The position numbers were made by a program, and so were the translations under genes. 64,000 nucleotides of DNA from CAWBQO01 sp963790965 (GTDB lineage Bacteria; Bacteroidota; Rhodothermia; Rhodothermales; DASSAV01), in contig CAWBQO010000003.1 in assembly GCA_963790965.1 (NCBI GenBank), positions 496,001 to 560,000 on the forward strand. Reading direction: 5' to 3'. The notes under the pieces are model-generated. The model ran no database searches. It was not told where the DNA came from and was given only the letters and a program-made list of their open reading frames with translations. Positions within the stretch are counted from its first letter, which is position 1; the number at the start of each line of letters is the position of its first letter. Below are positions 26,720 to 35,523 of the stretch, one piece after another.

Positions 26720-29700
26720 TTACGGTGTGTCCATATCGTCGGGTACAACGGCACCTTCGATGGAGGCAGGCTGTTCCGGCAACTGGTGGAGCGGCAAGGT
26801 GACGGTGAACGTCGTGCCTTCGCCCGGGCGGCTGCGAACCACGATGTTGCCTCCGTGACGCTCGACAATGCGGCGGCAGATGGCCAGGCCCATGCCCGTT
26901 CCCGGGAAAGCCGCGCGGCCGTGCAGGCGCTGAAATGGCGCGAAAATGCGATCCGAATACTTCTCATCGAAGCCGATGCCGTTGTCCTGCACGAAAAGAC
27001 GGATAGCTGCACGGCCATCCGGCATCGGCGGCGCGTCTTCCGACCACACCTTGATCGCGGGTGGAACATCCTTGCGTCGAAACTTCAGCGCGTTGCCGAC
27101 GAGGTTCTGCAAAAGCTGGCGGAACTGCGTCGGGTCTCCTTCGAGCGTCGGCAGATCGTCCATCTGAACAGAAGCGTCGGCTTCTTTGATTGCGATCTCC
27201 AGGTCGGCCAGGATGTTGCGGGAGGTCTCATTCAGGTCCACCGGCACGGGCGGCTTCGAGCGTGTCAGCACCCTCGAATACGACAGTAGATCGGTGATGA
27301 GCGTCGACATGCGCCCGGCGCTCTCCTGCATTCGCTCCACGTAGTGCCGTCCCTCTTCCGGCAGCTGCGCCGCAAAGTCCTCCTGCAGTAGATCGGCGAA
27401 CGCGCGAATCTTGCGAAGCGGCTCCTGCAGGTCGTGCGACGCGACGTAGGTGAACTCATTCAGCGCCACGTTGCGCATCCGGAGCGCCTCGTTGGAAGCG
27501 GCCAGAACCTTCTCGTAACGTGCGCGCTCGGATATGTCGGTCAGTGTCAGCGCGGCACCGTTTTCCACCCGGACGACGGCCGCCCGGAGCGTGAGCGCGT
27601 CGTCGCCACCGGGGATTTGTACTTCCTGCACGACCGGCTGGCCCGTCGAAACGGTTCTGTCCAGCGCAATCCGCACGGCCTCCGGCAGCCATTCCGCCGA
27701 ACGTGCATCCTCATGGCTGACGTTTGCCTCCTCTACGCCCAACATGCGCTCGGCAGACGGGTTCATGAGCGCGGCGGCCAGCGTCTCGTTGTCGTCGTTC
27801 TGTTTCTGAAATACGAGGATGCCTTCCAGAGCCGCGCCCATAACCGTGCTGAGCAGAAGCTGAGACGCATCCAGCGCTTCGCGCGCGCGGTACACGTCGG
27901 TAACGTCGACGATCTGGCTCAGGCGCACAGGCTCCGGCTCCGACTGGATGAGAACGACTCCGGTGAACTGCACCGTGAGCCGCTCCTCTCCGTCTTTGCG
28001 GATGACCTTGCTGTTGACCTGCGCCAGATCCGCGTTGCCATTGCCGCCGTGTTCAGGCGTCTTCGTCCGAATGGACTGAATGACGGAGGGGACCGTCATG
28101 CCCGTGAGTGTGTCGCGGTCGTAACCCGAGAGATCGCAGAAAGCCTGGTTCACGTCGCGAATCTGTCCGCGCTCGGAGTGGACGGCTTGAGGCAATACGG
28201 ACTCCGAGAACATGTGGTGATACCACGCTTCGCTTCGGCGCACGGCCTGCTCCCGCTCCAGGCGGTTTTTTGAAGAGGCAAGGAGCGATCGAACGCGGGT
28301 GACGAGTTCGACGGGGTGGAAGGGTTTGAAAAGGTACTCGTCGGCACCTGCTTCCCATCCGCGCAGCAGCGACTGGCGGTTGGCGAGCGCGGTAACGAGC
28401 ACAACCGGCAGCGAGGCCGTCTGTGGGTCATCCTTGATTCGGCGGCAAAGTTCAAAGCCGTCGATGCCGGGCATCATGATGTCCGATATGAGCAGATCCG
28501 GCTTCCAATCCTGCGCGAGCTGTAGGGCCTCGTTGCCGTCGGCCGCAAGGCGCGTCTGGCAGGTCTTGTTGAGGAGGTCGAGCACGTAAAAGCCGAGTTC
28601 GGGATTGTCCTCGGCGACGAGCACGCGCGGCAAGTCGGAGTGCTTCTCGGCCCTTTGCAGTACTTCCCGATTCTTGACGGCATGTTGCTGTATGCGCGTC
28701 CGCTGGAACGACTCATCGGCAGCAGACTCTTCCGGCGTGAGCGCGGCTTTTTCGGCGGGGAACGCAACGGTGAACGTGCTCCCTTCACCAAGACGGCTCT
28801 GCACCCACACGTTTCCCCCGAGAAGCTCTGCAAATTGCTTGACGAGCGCCAGCCCGAGGCCGGTGCCTTCGAACCGCCTATTGGACGATCCTTCGACTTG
28901 CCTGAACTTTTCGAAGAGCAGACCCATGTCCTCCGGCGCGATGCCGATGCCAGTGTCCTTTACTATGAGTCGCACTTGTCCGTCTTCATAGCCGAGCCGA
29001 ACGTCTACCTGGCCTTCTTCCGGCGTGAACTTGACGGCGTTTGAAATCAGGTTGAAGAGGATTCGTTCGAACAGGTACCGGTCGACGCCGAGCGTGGGCA
29101 GGGCGGGTTCGAGCGCAAGCTCTGCGTGCAGTTTCTTCTGATGCACGAGCGGCCCGAAGTCGGAGAGGACCGTCCGAGTCAAAGCCCCGATATCGGTTGG
29201 CTGGGGCTGTACATCGATCCTCTTGGCCTCTGCCTTTGAGAAGTCGAGAATGCCCGTGACCATCTGCAGCAGCCGCGTGGCGTTGTTGTGTACGGTCCGA
29301 AGGGCGGCCTGCTCTTCCTCGGTCATCGCGGCGAAACGGTCGCCCGTCAGCAGCGACTCGACAGGGGAGAGGATGAGCGTAAGCGGGGTGCGAAGCTCGT
29401 GAGAGACGTTGGCGAAGAACTCGTCCTTCAACTTTTCGGCCTCGACGAGCCGCCGGTTTGCCAGGTCCAGTTCGTCCGCGCGGCGCTTAAGCTCGTCCTG
29501 CGCCCGCTGCCGCTCGGCGATCTCCTTTTTCAACTTCGCATTAATCTCGCGGAGCAAGCTCGGGCTGGGCAGTTCAAGCGCCCTCGGCACCACAGGCATC
29601 AGCAAGATTGCCGTGGCTGCGGAGACAACGCCGGTCATTAGCTTCACGACGCCCGTGAGGCGGTAAGTACCCTTCCAGATCGTCCACACTTCGAGCAGAT

Positions 29701-29971
29701 GCGTCGTGCCGCAGAGCAGAATGAACGCGCCAAAGAGGATGAACATCCACTTGAACTCAAGGTCCTTTCGGCGGCGCGCGAAGTAGAGGAGCAGGAAAGG
29801 AATGGAGTAATACGAAATCGCAATGAGCGAATCCGAGGCCGCGTGGAGCCATACAATGCCGGGGTCCCACTGGTAGCAGTACCCGTGCGGCATGAAATTG
29901 GAGCTAAACAGGCCCTGGAGGAAATCGAGCATAAGCTTCTCTGGGAGGGGCGGGTGCCGGCGGAACGGCAT
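26720..29971 (-). CDS. Hybrid histidine kinase with an ethylene-receptor-type membrane domain
   Basis: The 1083-residue product begins with three membrane helices (about residues 40-128) that closely follow plant ETR1. Asp47, Tyr54, Ile57-Pro58 (DSLIAISYYSIP) and Cys87/His91 (FGAFILLCGTTHL) have the ETR1 Asp25, Tyr32, Ile35-Pro36, Cys65, His69 spacing needed for copper and ethylene binding. Then come a coiled coil, HisKA with His191 (ANVSHELRTP), HATPase (NAVKFT; GTGLGLAL), a receiver with Asp497 (ISDIMMPG), two PAS-like regions (about 580-700 and 705-815), and a second HisKA (His846, VASHDLQEP) plus HATPase to about 1060. An ATG at 29932 is an alternative start. It diverges from aroF; no response-regulator gene is adjacent. 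Confidence 0.93.
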   Translation of the reverse strand: MPFRRHPPLPEKLMLDFLQGLFSSNFMPHGYCYQWDPGIVWLHAASDSLIAISYYSIPFLLLYFARRRKDLEFKWMFILFGAFILLCGTTHLLEVWTIWKGTYRLTGVVKLMTGVVSAATAILLMPVVPRALELPSPSLLREINAKLKKEIAERQRAQDELKRRADELDLANRRLVEAEKLKDEFFANVSHELRTPLTLILSPVESLLTGDRFAAMTEEEQAALRTVHNNATRLLQMVTGILDFSKAEAKRIDVQPQPTDIGALTRTVLSDFGPLVHQKKLHAELALEPALPTLGVDRYLFERILFNLISNAVKFTPEEGQVDVRLGYEDGQVRLIVKDTGIGIAPEDMGLLFEKFRQVEGSSNRRFEGTGLGLALVKQFAELLGGNVWVQSRLGEGSTFTVAFPAEKAALTPEESAADESFQRTRIQQHAVKNREVLQRAEKHSDLPRVLVAEDNPELGFYVLDLLNKTCQTRLAADGNEALQLAQDWKPDLLISDIMMPGIDGFELCRRIKDDPQTASLPVVLVTALANRQSLLRGWEAGADEYLFKPFHPVELVTRVRSLLASSKNRLEREQAVRRSEAWYHHMFSESVLPQAVHSERGQIRDVNQAFCDLSGYDRDTLTGMTVPSVIQSIRTKTPEHGGNGNADLAQVNSKVIRKDGEERLTVQFTGVVLIQSEPEPVRLSQIVDVTDVYRAREALDASQLLLSTVMGAALEGILVFQKQNDDNETLAAALMNPSAERMLGVEEANVSHEDARSAEWLPEAVRIALDRTVSTGQPVVQEVQIPGGDDALTLRAAVVRVENGAALTLTDISERARYEKVLAASNEALRMRNVALNEFTYVASHDLQEPLRKIRAFADLLQEDFAAQLPEEGRHYVERMQESAGRMSTLITDLLSYSRVLTRSKPPVPVDLNETSRNILADLEIAIKEADASVQMDDLPTLEGDPTQFRQLLQNLVGNALKFRRKDVPPAIKVWSEDAPPMPDGRAAIRLFVQDNGIGFDEKYSDRIFAPFQRLHGRAAFPGTGMGLAICRRIVERHGGNIVVRSRPGEGTTFTVTLPLHQLPEQPASIEGAVVPDDMDTP

Positions 29972-30087
29972 GGCGGAAGGATCGTGCCGGAAAGAAGAAA
30001 CTACGGAAAATCCGGCAGGAAAGGTGCTACGGGCATCGCGCCGGCAGGAATGCGCCGCAGGCTCTTTTTTGGGCCGCCCGATCGCTC

Positions 30088-30093
30088 TATCTT
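30088..30093 (+). promoter_or_regulatory. TATCTT motif, possible -10-like element of aroF
   Basis: TATCTT lies 36 bases before the aroF ATG, with a TTTTTTG run ending 16 bases upstream of it. The same hexamer precedes several other genes in the window. Promoter function is inferred. Confidence 0.35.
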
Positions 30094-30129
30094 TACGCGC
30101 CCCTACACACGTAAACGAACGACGCTTCC

Positions 30130-31170
30130 ATGATAGTAGTCATGCGCTCCGGCGCATCCGAGACGCAGATCCAGTCGGTCATCGAGCGTCTCAATGAGTT
30201 CGGCTTCGACGTTCACCGCTCGAGCGGCGTGAGCCAGACGGTGCTCGGTGCCATCGGCGTCAAGCCGGACTTCGACACGCGCCATATTCAGCTCGTGGAC
30301 GGCGTGGCGGAGGTGTACCGGGTGACGGAGCCGTACAAGTTCGCGAGCCGCACGTGGAAGGGAGAGGACAGCGTCATCGACATCGGTGGCGTGCAGGTGG
30401 GCGGCCCCGAGGTGGTCGTGATGGCCGGGCCGTGCAGCGTGGAAGGGGAGGAGCAGATGGAATCCGCTGCCGCCCATGTGGCCTCAGAGGGAGCAGCGTT
30501 TCTCCGCGGCGGAGCCTTCAAGCCGCGGTCGTCGCCGTACTCGTTTCAAGGTATGGGCGAGGCCGGGCTAAAGATCATGCGCGCTGCAGCGGACCGGCAC
30601 GGGCTGAAAGTCGTTACCGAGGTCATGGAAACGGCGCAGATCGACCTTATCGGGCAGTATGCCGACGTTTTTCAGGTCGGCGCGCGCAATATGCAGAACT
30701 TCTCGCTTCTCAAAGAGCTTGGGCGCGGCACAACGCCGGTGTTCCTGAAGCGGGGCCTCTCGGCGACCATCGAGGAGTGGCTGATGAGCGCGGAGTACAT
30801 CATGTCCTGCGGCAATTCAAACGTTATTCTCTGCGAGCGGGGCATTCGTACATTTGAGACTTACACGCGCAACACGCTCGATCTCTCGGCCGTGCCGGTG
30901 GTTAAAAACAAGAGCCACCTTCCCGTCTTTGTCGATCCGAGCCACGGCATCGGCATCCGGAATAAGGTGACGCCTATGGCTCGCGCAGCCGTTGCAGCGG
31001 GAGCGGACGGCCTCATGATCGAGATTCACCCTGACCCCGACACGGCGCTCAGCGACGGCCCTCAGTCGCTCTACCTCGATCAGTTCTCCGAACTCATGCG
31101 ACAGATCCGGCTCATCGCTGAGGCGATTGGCCGGTCGGTGAGCGCGGCCACGCCTTCCGCCTCTCTATAG
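30130..31170 (+). CDS. aroF: 3-deoxy-7-phosphoheptulonate synthase (DAHP synthase, type I beta)
   Basis: The enzyme condenses phosphoenolpyruvate and erythrose-4-phosphate, the entry step of the shikimate pathway. The 346-residue product has an N-terminal ferredoxin-like regulatory domain (about residues 1-70; MIVVMRSGASETQIQ), as in the Thermotoga enzyme, and a TIM-barrel with GPCSVE, RGGAFKPRSSPYSFQG, the VFQVGARNMQNF strand and DPSHGIG. The N-terminal domain usually mediates feedback inhibition by aromatic amino acids. It stands alone after a 158-base divergent spacer from the hybrid kinase. Confidence 0.95.
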   Translation: MIVVMRSGASETQIQSVIERLNEFGFDVHRSSGVSQTVLGAIGVKPDFDTRHIQLVDGVAEVYRVTEPYKFASRTWKGEDSVIDIGGVQVGGPEVVVMAGPCSVEGEEQMESAAAHVASEGAAFLRGGAFKPRSSPYSFQGMGEAGLKIMRAAADRHGLKVVTEVMETAQIDLIGQYADVFQVGARNMQNFSLLKELGRGTTPVFLKRGLSATIEEWLMSAEYIMSCGNSNVILCERGIRTFETYTRNTLDLSAVPVVKNKSHLPVFVDPSHGIGIRNKVTPMARAAVAAGADGLMIEIHPDPDTALSDGPQSLYLDQFSELMRQIRLIAEAIGRSVSAATPSASL

Positions 31171-31335
31171 TCGGTGCCGGGCGCTGCAGCTATGACGTTG
31201 CTGTGATTTGTTTGTGGCTTCGGTGTCATAACGGGACGCTTGCCGCCGCTGCGCGTACGACACTTTTGCGAGGTGAAGGGCAGGCAAATACCTCGCACGC
31301 AAGAGCATTCAAGATTCAATTTATATTTATCGCTT

Positions 31336-33171
31336 ATGTGCGGAATTGTTGGTTATATAGGAACGCAGGAAGTCACGAACATCCTTCTTACAGGTCTTCA
31401 GCGACTTGAATATCGCGGCTACGACTCTGCGGGCGTGGCGCTTGTAAACGGAGAGGGTCTCATCGTGCGCAAGCAGAAAGGCAAAGTGGGAGAGCTGGCG
31501 CAGGCACTCTCCAACACGACCATCGAGAGTACGCTTGGCATCGGACACACCCGCTGGGCTACGCACGGCTTCCCGAGCGACGCCAATGCGCACCCGCACG
31601 TCTCCGTCGACGGCGACTTCGCACTCGTTCACAACGGCATCATCGAGAATTACGGCAGCATCTGCGAACGCCTGAAGAAGAAGGGATACACGTTCAAGAG
31701 CCAGACCGACACCGAGGCCCTCGTTCACCTCATCGATGACATCCGCAAAACGTCGAAGCTGTCTCTCGAAGACGCGGTGCGGCAGGCGCTTTCGCAGGTG
31801 GTTGGCACCTACGGCATCGCGGTCGTGACCGGCGAGGACCCTGATCTGCTCATCGCAGCCAGGCACGGCAGCCCGCTGATCATGGGCATCGGCGACGGCG
31901 AGTTCTTTATCGGCTCCGACGCCGCTCCGCTCGTCGAGTACACCCGCCAGGTGGTTTATCTGAACGACGGCGAGATGGTCACGATTCGTCGCGGCGGCTA
32001 TGAAGTCCGCAACATCGACAACAAGCTGCAGACGAAGGAGGTCCACGAGCTTGAATGGGACCTCGAGCAAATCGAAAAGGGCGGCTACGAGCACTACATG
32101 CTCAAGGAGATCATGGAGCAGCCGGACTCCATCGAGAATGCCATGCGCGGCCGGGTGCAGGTGGAAGAAAACACCATCAAGCTCGGCGGCCTCATCGACG
32201 TCATGGATCAGATGCGTGCGGCAAAGCGCATCATCATCTGCGCTTGCGGCACGTCGTGGCACGCCGGGCTTGTGGGAGAGTACCTGATCGAAGAGTTCGC
32301 GCGCATTCCGGTCGAGGTCGAGTATGCCAGCGAGTTTCGCTACCGGAGCCCGATCTTGAATGAGGGCGACGTGGTGCTCGTCATTTCACAGAGCGGCGAG
32401 ACGGCGGACACGCTTGCTGCCGCCCGCCTTGCCAAAGAGCAGGGACGGCTCGTGGTCGGCATTTGCAATGTGGTCGGATCGACGATTGCGCGAGAGACGG
32501 ACGCGGGCGTCTATCTCCATGCGGGACCGGAAATCGGAGTCGCCTCGACAAAGGCCTTTACGGCACAGGTGACCGTCCTGACGATGATTGCACTGAAGCT
32601 CGCCGAGGGGCGCACGCTTTCGGATGCCGAACTGGCCGAAAGCATTCAAGCGCTGGCCGAGGTGCCGGCGAAGATTCGCCGGGTGCTGGACCAGGGCGAG
32701 GTGATCAGCAAAATGGCGCAGGTCTATCGTCTGGCTTCGAATTTCCTCTACCTCGGACGCGGTTATAACTTCCCGGTCGCGCTGGAAGGCGCGCTCAAGC
32801 TGAAGGAAATCAGCTACATACACGCCGAAGGCTACCCTGCCGCGGAAATGAAGCACGGACCAATCGCGCTCATCGACCGGTTCATGCCGGTGGTGGTCAT
32901 CGCGATGAAGGACCGGACGTATGACAAGGTCGTTTCGAACATTCAGGAGGTGGCGGCGCGCAAGGGGAGCGTCATTGCGATCACGGATGAAAACAACCAC
33001 GATCTCGATGAGATGTGCGAGTACGTCGTTCGTCTACCGGAAACCCCGGACTTTCTCGACCCGCTCGTCACGGTAATTCCGCTTCAGCTTCTATCTTATC
33101 ACATCGCTGTTCTACGCGGCTGCGATGTGGATCAGCCGCGTAACCTCGCCAAGAGCGTCACCGTCGAATAA
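31336..33171 (+). CDS. glmS: Glutamine-fructose-6-phosphate aminotransferase (isomerizing)
   Basis: GlmS makes glucosamine-6-phosphate for peptidoglycan and amino sugars. The ATG at 31336 places the catalytic cysteine at position 2 (MCGIVGYIG), as the N-terminal nucleophile mechanism requires. The 611-residue product has the class II glutaminase domain (GHTRWATHG), then two SIS domains (CGTSWHAG; SQSGETADT; GVASTKAFTAQV) and the C-terminal loop EGYPAAEMKHGPIALID and AKSVTVE end. The 165-base spacer upstream shows no glmS-ribozyme-like structure that I could recognise. Confidence 0.97.
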   Translation: MCGIVGYIGTQEVTNILLTGLQRLEYRGYDSAGVALVNGEGLIVRKQKGKVGELAQALSNTTIESTLGIGHTRWATHGFPSDANAHPHVSVDGDFALVHNGIIENYGSICERLKKKGYTFKSQTDTEALVHLIDDIRKTSKLSLEDAVRQALSQVVGTYGIAVVTGEDPDLLIAARHGSPLIMGIGDGEFFIGSDAAPLVEYTRQVVYLNDGEMVTIRRGGYEVRNIDNKLQTKEVHELEWDLEQIEKGGYEHYMLKEIMEQPDSIENAMRGRVQVEENTIKLGGLIDVMDQMRAAKRIIICACGTSWHAGLVGEYLIEEFARIPVEVEYASEFRYRSPILNEGDVVLVISQSGETADTLAAARLAKEQGRLVVGICNVVGSTIARETDAGVYLHAGPEIGVASTKAFTAQVTVLTMIALKLAEGRTLSDAELAESIQALAEVPAKIRRVLDQGEVISKMAQVYRLASNFLYLGRGYNFPVALEGALKLKEISYIHAEGYPAAEMKHGPIALIDRFMPVVVIAMKDRTYDKVVSNIQEVAARKGSVIAITDENNHDLDEMCEYVVRLPETPDFLDPLVTVIPLQLLSYHIAVLRGCDVDQPRNLAKSVTVE

Positions 33172-33203
33172 GGGGCGGTAGGGCGGAAAGGGGCGTGCAG
33201 TTC

Positions 33204-33209
33204 TATCTT
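33204..33209 (+). promoter_or_regulatory. TATCTT motif before prfA
   Basis: TATCTT ends 8 bases before the prfA ATG. If it is a -10 element the transcript would be leaderless or nearly so. It may instead reflect A/T-rich sequence preferred at starts. Confidence 0.3.
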
Positions 33210-33217
33210 AGTTTTTT

Positions 33218-34294
33218 ATGATCAGTCTTGAACCGCTGCGAGAGATCAAGCAGCGATTTGCGGAGCTGACGACGCTAATGTCGCAGCCCGAAGTGGCCAC
33301 GAATCCCGAGCGCATGATGGCGCTCGGGCGTGAGCATTCTGAACTAAGCTCCGTTGTCGAGAGCATAAACACGTACGAGGACCTGCTTTCAGAGCAGGAG
33401 GATCTGCAGGCGATGATCCGGTCGGAGAAGGACCCGGAACTCGTTGACATGGCCCACGCGGAGCTGGAGCAGCTCGAAACGCGCATCCCGGAGGTAGAGG
33501 AAGACCTACGCTTTCGCCTCATTCCAAAGGATCCCGCCGACTCGCGAAACGCGATCATGGAGATCCGCGCCGGCACGGGCGGCGACGAAGCGGCCCTGTT
33601 TGCCGGCGATCTCTTCCGCCTCTATTCCCGCTTTGCCGAAGACCACGGCTGGAGCGTCGAGATGCTGGAAACGTCGCCGGGCGGCCAGGGAGGGTTCAAG
33701 GAGATTATCTTCGGCGTGAAGGGCACCGATGCCTATGGTACGATCAAGTACGAGAGCGGCGTTCACCGCGTGCAGCGAGTGCCGGCTACCGAGTCTTCCG
33801 GGCGCATTCACACCTCGGCGGCCTCCGTCGCGGTGCTGCCGGAGGCGGAAGCGGTGGACGTAGACCTTCATCCGAACGACCTGAAGGTGGACGTATACCG
33901 CTCCAGCGGTCCCGGCGGGCAGTCGGTCAACACGACGGACTCCGCCGTGCGCATCACCCACATCCCGACGGGCCTTGTCGTGACCTGTCAGGATGAGAAG
34001 AGCCAGCTCAAGAACAAGGACAAGGCGCTTCGCGTGCTTCGGTCGCGCCTGTATGAGCTTCAGCTCGAAAAGCAGCGTTTGGAGCGCGATAGCGCCCGTC
34101 GCACGATGGTGGGCAGTGGCGACCGCTCGGCCAAGATCCGCACGTACAACTTCCCGCAAGACCGCGTGACGGACCACCGGCTGGAGGGAGACGACAAGAA
34201 CCACCCGCTGCATACGGTTATGGAAGGCAACCTCGACGGCATCATCCGCGCGCTGCGGACGGCCGAGCACGCGGACCGGTTGGCTCACCTGTAG
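33218..34294 (+). CDS. prfA: Peptide chain release factor 1
   Basis: RF1 ends translation at UAA and UAG. The 358-residue product has the N-terminal helical domain, the catalytic GGQ loop in SSGPGGQSVNTT, the upstream EIRAGTGGDEAALF stretch, and the RVPATESSGRIHTSA region that carries the PxT-type stop-recognition site (here PATE). It lies 46 bases after glmS. No hemK/prmC gene, a frequent partner, follows; the next gene is pdxA. Confidence 0.97.
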   Translation: MISLEPLREIKQRFAELTTLMSQPEVATNPERMMALGREHSELSSVVESINTYEDLLSEQEDLQAMIRSEKDPELVDMAHAELEQLETRIPEVEEDLRFRLIPKDPADSRNAIMEIRAGTGGDEAALFAGDLFRLYSRFAEDHGWSVEMLETSPGGQGGFKEIIFGVKGTDAYGTIKYESGVHRVQRVPATESSGRIHTSAASVAVLPEAEAVDVDLHPNDLKVDVYRSSGPGGQSVNTTDSAVRITHIPTGLVVTCQDEKSQLKNKDKALRVLRSRLYELQLEKQRLERDSARRTMVGSGDRSAKIRTYNFPQDRVTDHRLEGDDKNHPLHTVMEGNLDGIIRALRTAEHADRLAHL

Positions 34295-34384
34295 CCCGCC
34301 CTCAAGAGGGGCACGCCGGCAGGGGCACATCGGGTGGTTTTCGGCGTTAACCGGCACGTCATTACGCATGAAAATGGATGCCGT

Positions 34385-35458
34385 ATGCCAGATATTTTGC
34401 CCTTTTCTGAAGAGAACCCGGATGCCGCCGCGCGCGTGCGGCCGATCATTGCAGTGACGCTTGGCGACCCGAACGGCATCGGGCCGGAGGTCGTGCTGCA
34501 GTGCCTCTCCGACTCGCGTCTACTGAAGTTTATGCGCCCGGTGGTGGTCGGCTCCGCCGAGGTACTCCGGGTTCATGCGGAGCGGCTCGGCTATAAGGAA
34601 CTAAAGCTTCACGTCGTCGCGTCCGTCCCGAAGAAAATGCCGGAAGAAGGCATTACGGTGCTCGATGTTGCCCCAAATGAGCATCCGCGCGTCGAGTTCG
34701 GGCAGATCACGGAAGCGGGTGGCGATCTGGCCATGCGCGCCGTCGAACGCGCAACGGACCTCTGCCTCGCGGAGCAGGCGGACGCCATCGTGACGGCTCC
34801 TATCTCTAAAGAGGCCATTTCCCGCGCAGGCTACAAGTTTCCGGGGCACACCGAGTTCATAGCGGAACGAACCGGCGCATCCGACACGACCATGATGATG
34901 GTCGCGGGCAATCTTCGCGTCGGACTTGCCACCGGCCACATTCCCATCTGGGACGTGCCGCGCGCGGTCACGGTGGACGGGTTGCTTCGTAAAATCCGGA
35001 TCATCCACGAGAGCCTCGTAGTCGATTACGGCGTGATGCGGCCGAGGATCGCCGTACTCGGACTCAATCCGCACGCCGGCGACGGCGGCATCATCGGCCG
35101 CGAGGAGATCGAGGTGATCATACCGGCCATACAGCGCGCGTGCGAGGAAGGCTTTCTCGTACTCGGGCCGTTTCCGGCGGACGGGTTCTTTGCCGTTTCC
35201 GGGTTCAACCAGCACGACGCTGTGCTCGCGATGTACCACGATCAGGGCCTCATCCCGTTTAAGGCGCTGGCTTTCGATTCGGGCGTCAACTTCACGGCGG
35301 GGCTGCCTATCGTGCGGACGTCGCCGGACCACGGGACGGCGTACGACATTGCGGGGCAGGGGAAAGCGTCGCCCGGCAGCATGCGCAGCGCAATTTATCT
35401 GGCCGTTGACGTGGCGCGCCGCCGCGTGGCGCAGCAGAAGCAGCGCCTCGCGGGCTAA
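34385..35458 (+). CDS. pdxA: 4-hydroxythreonine-4-phosphate dehydrogenase
   Basis: PdxA oxidises 4-phosphohydroxythreonine in the DXP-dependent pyridoxal phosphate pathway. The 357-residue product (ATG at 34385, MPDILPF) has IAVTLGDPNGIGPEV, the metal-ligand region AGYKFPGHTEFIAE, LNPHAGDGG and YHDQGLIPFK. An upstream in-frame ATG at 34334 would add 17 residues without family similarity. It follows prfA after 90 bases. Confidence 0.95.
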   Translation: MPDILPFSEENPDAAARVRPIIAVTLGDPNGIGPEVVLQCLSDSRLLKFMRPVVVGSAEVLRVHAERLGYKELKLHVVASVPKKMPEEGITVLDVAPNEHPRVEFGQITEAGGDLAMRAVERATDLCLAEQADAIVTAPISKEAISRAGYKFPGHTEFIAERTGASDTTMMMVAGNLRVGLATGHIPIWDVPRAVTVDGLLRKIRIIHESLVVDYGVMRPRIAVLGLNPHAGDGGIIGREEIEVIIPAIQRACEEGFLVLGPFPADGFFAVSGFNQHDAVLAMYHDQGLIPFKALAFDSGVNFTAGLPIVRTSPDHGTAYDIAGQGKASPGSMRSAIYLAVDVARRRVAQQKQRLAG

Positions 35459-35476
35459 AGGACGGTTTACCCGTCG

Positions 35477-35482
35477 TATCTT
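35477..35482 (+). promoter_or_regulatory. TATCTT motif before the methyltransferase gene
   Basis: TATCTT lies 41 bases before the ATG at 35524, 18 bases after the pdxA stop. It is the same hexamer seen before aroF, prfA, the PHP gene and ribH. Promoter function is inferred. Confidence 0.3.
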
Positions 35483-35523
35483 CGACTTTCACTCTGTCCC
35501 GTCGGTTTTGCATTCAACGATTC

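Noticed and set aside
31171..31335. glmS ribozyme/riboswitch
   Set aside because: Only 165 bases are available and no recognisable conserved core was seen. The ribozyme is mostly a Bacillota feature.
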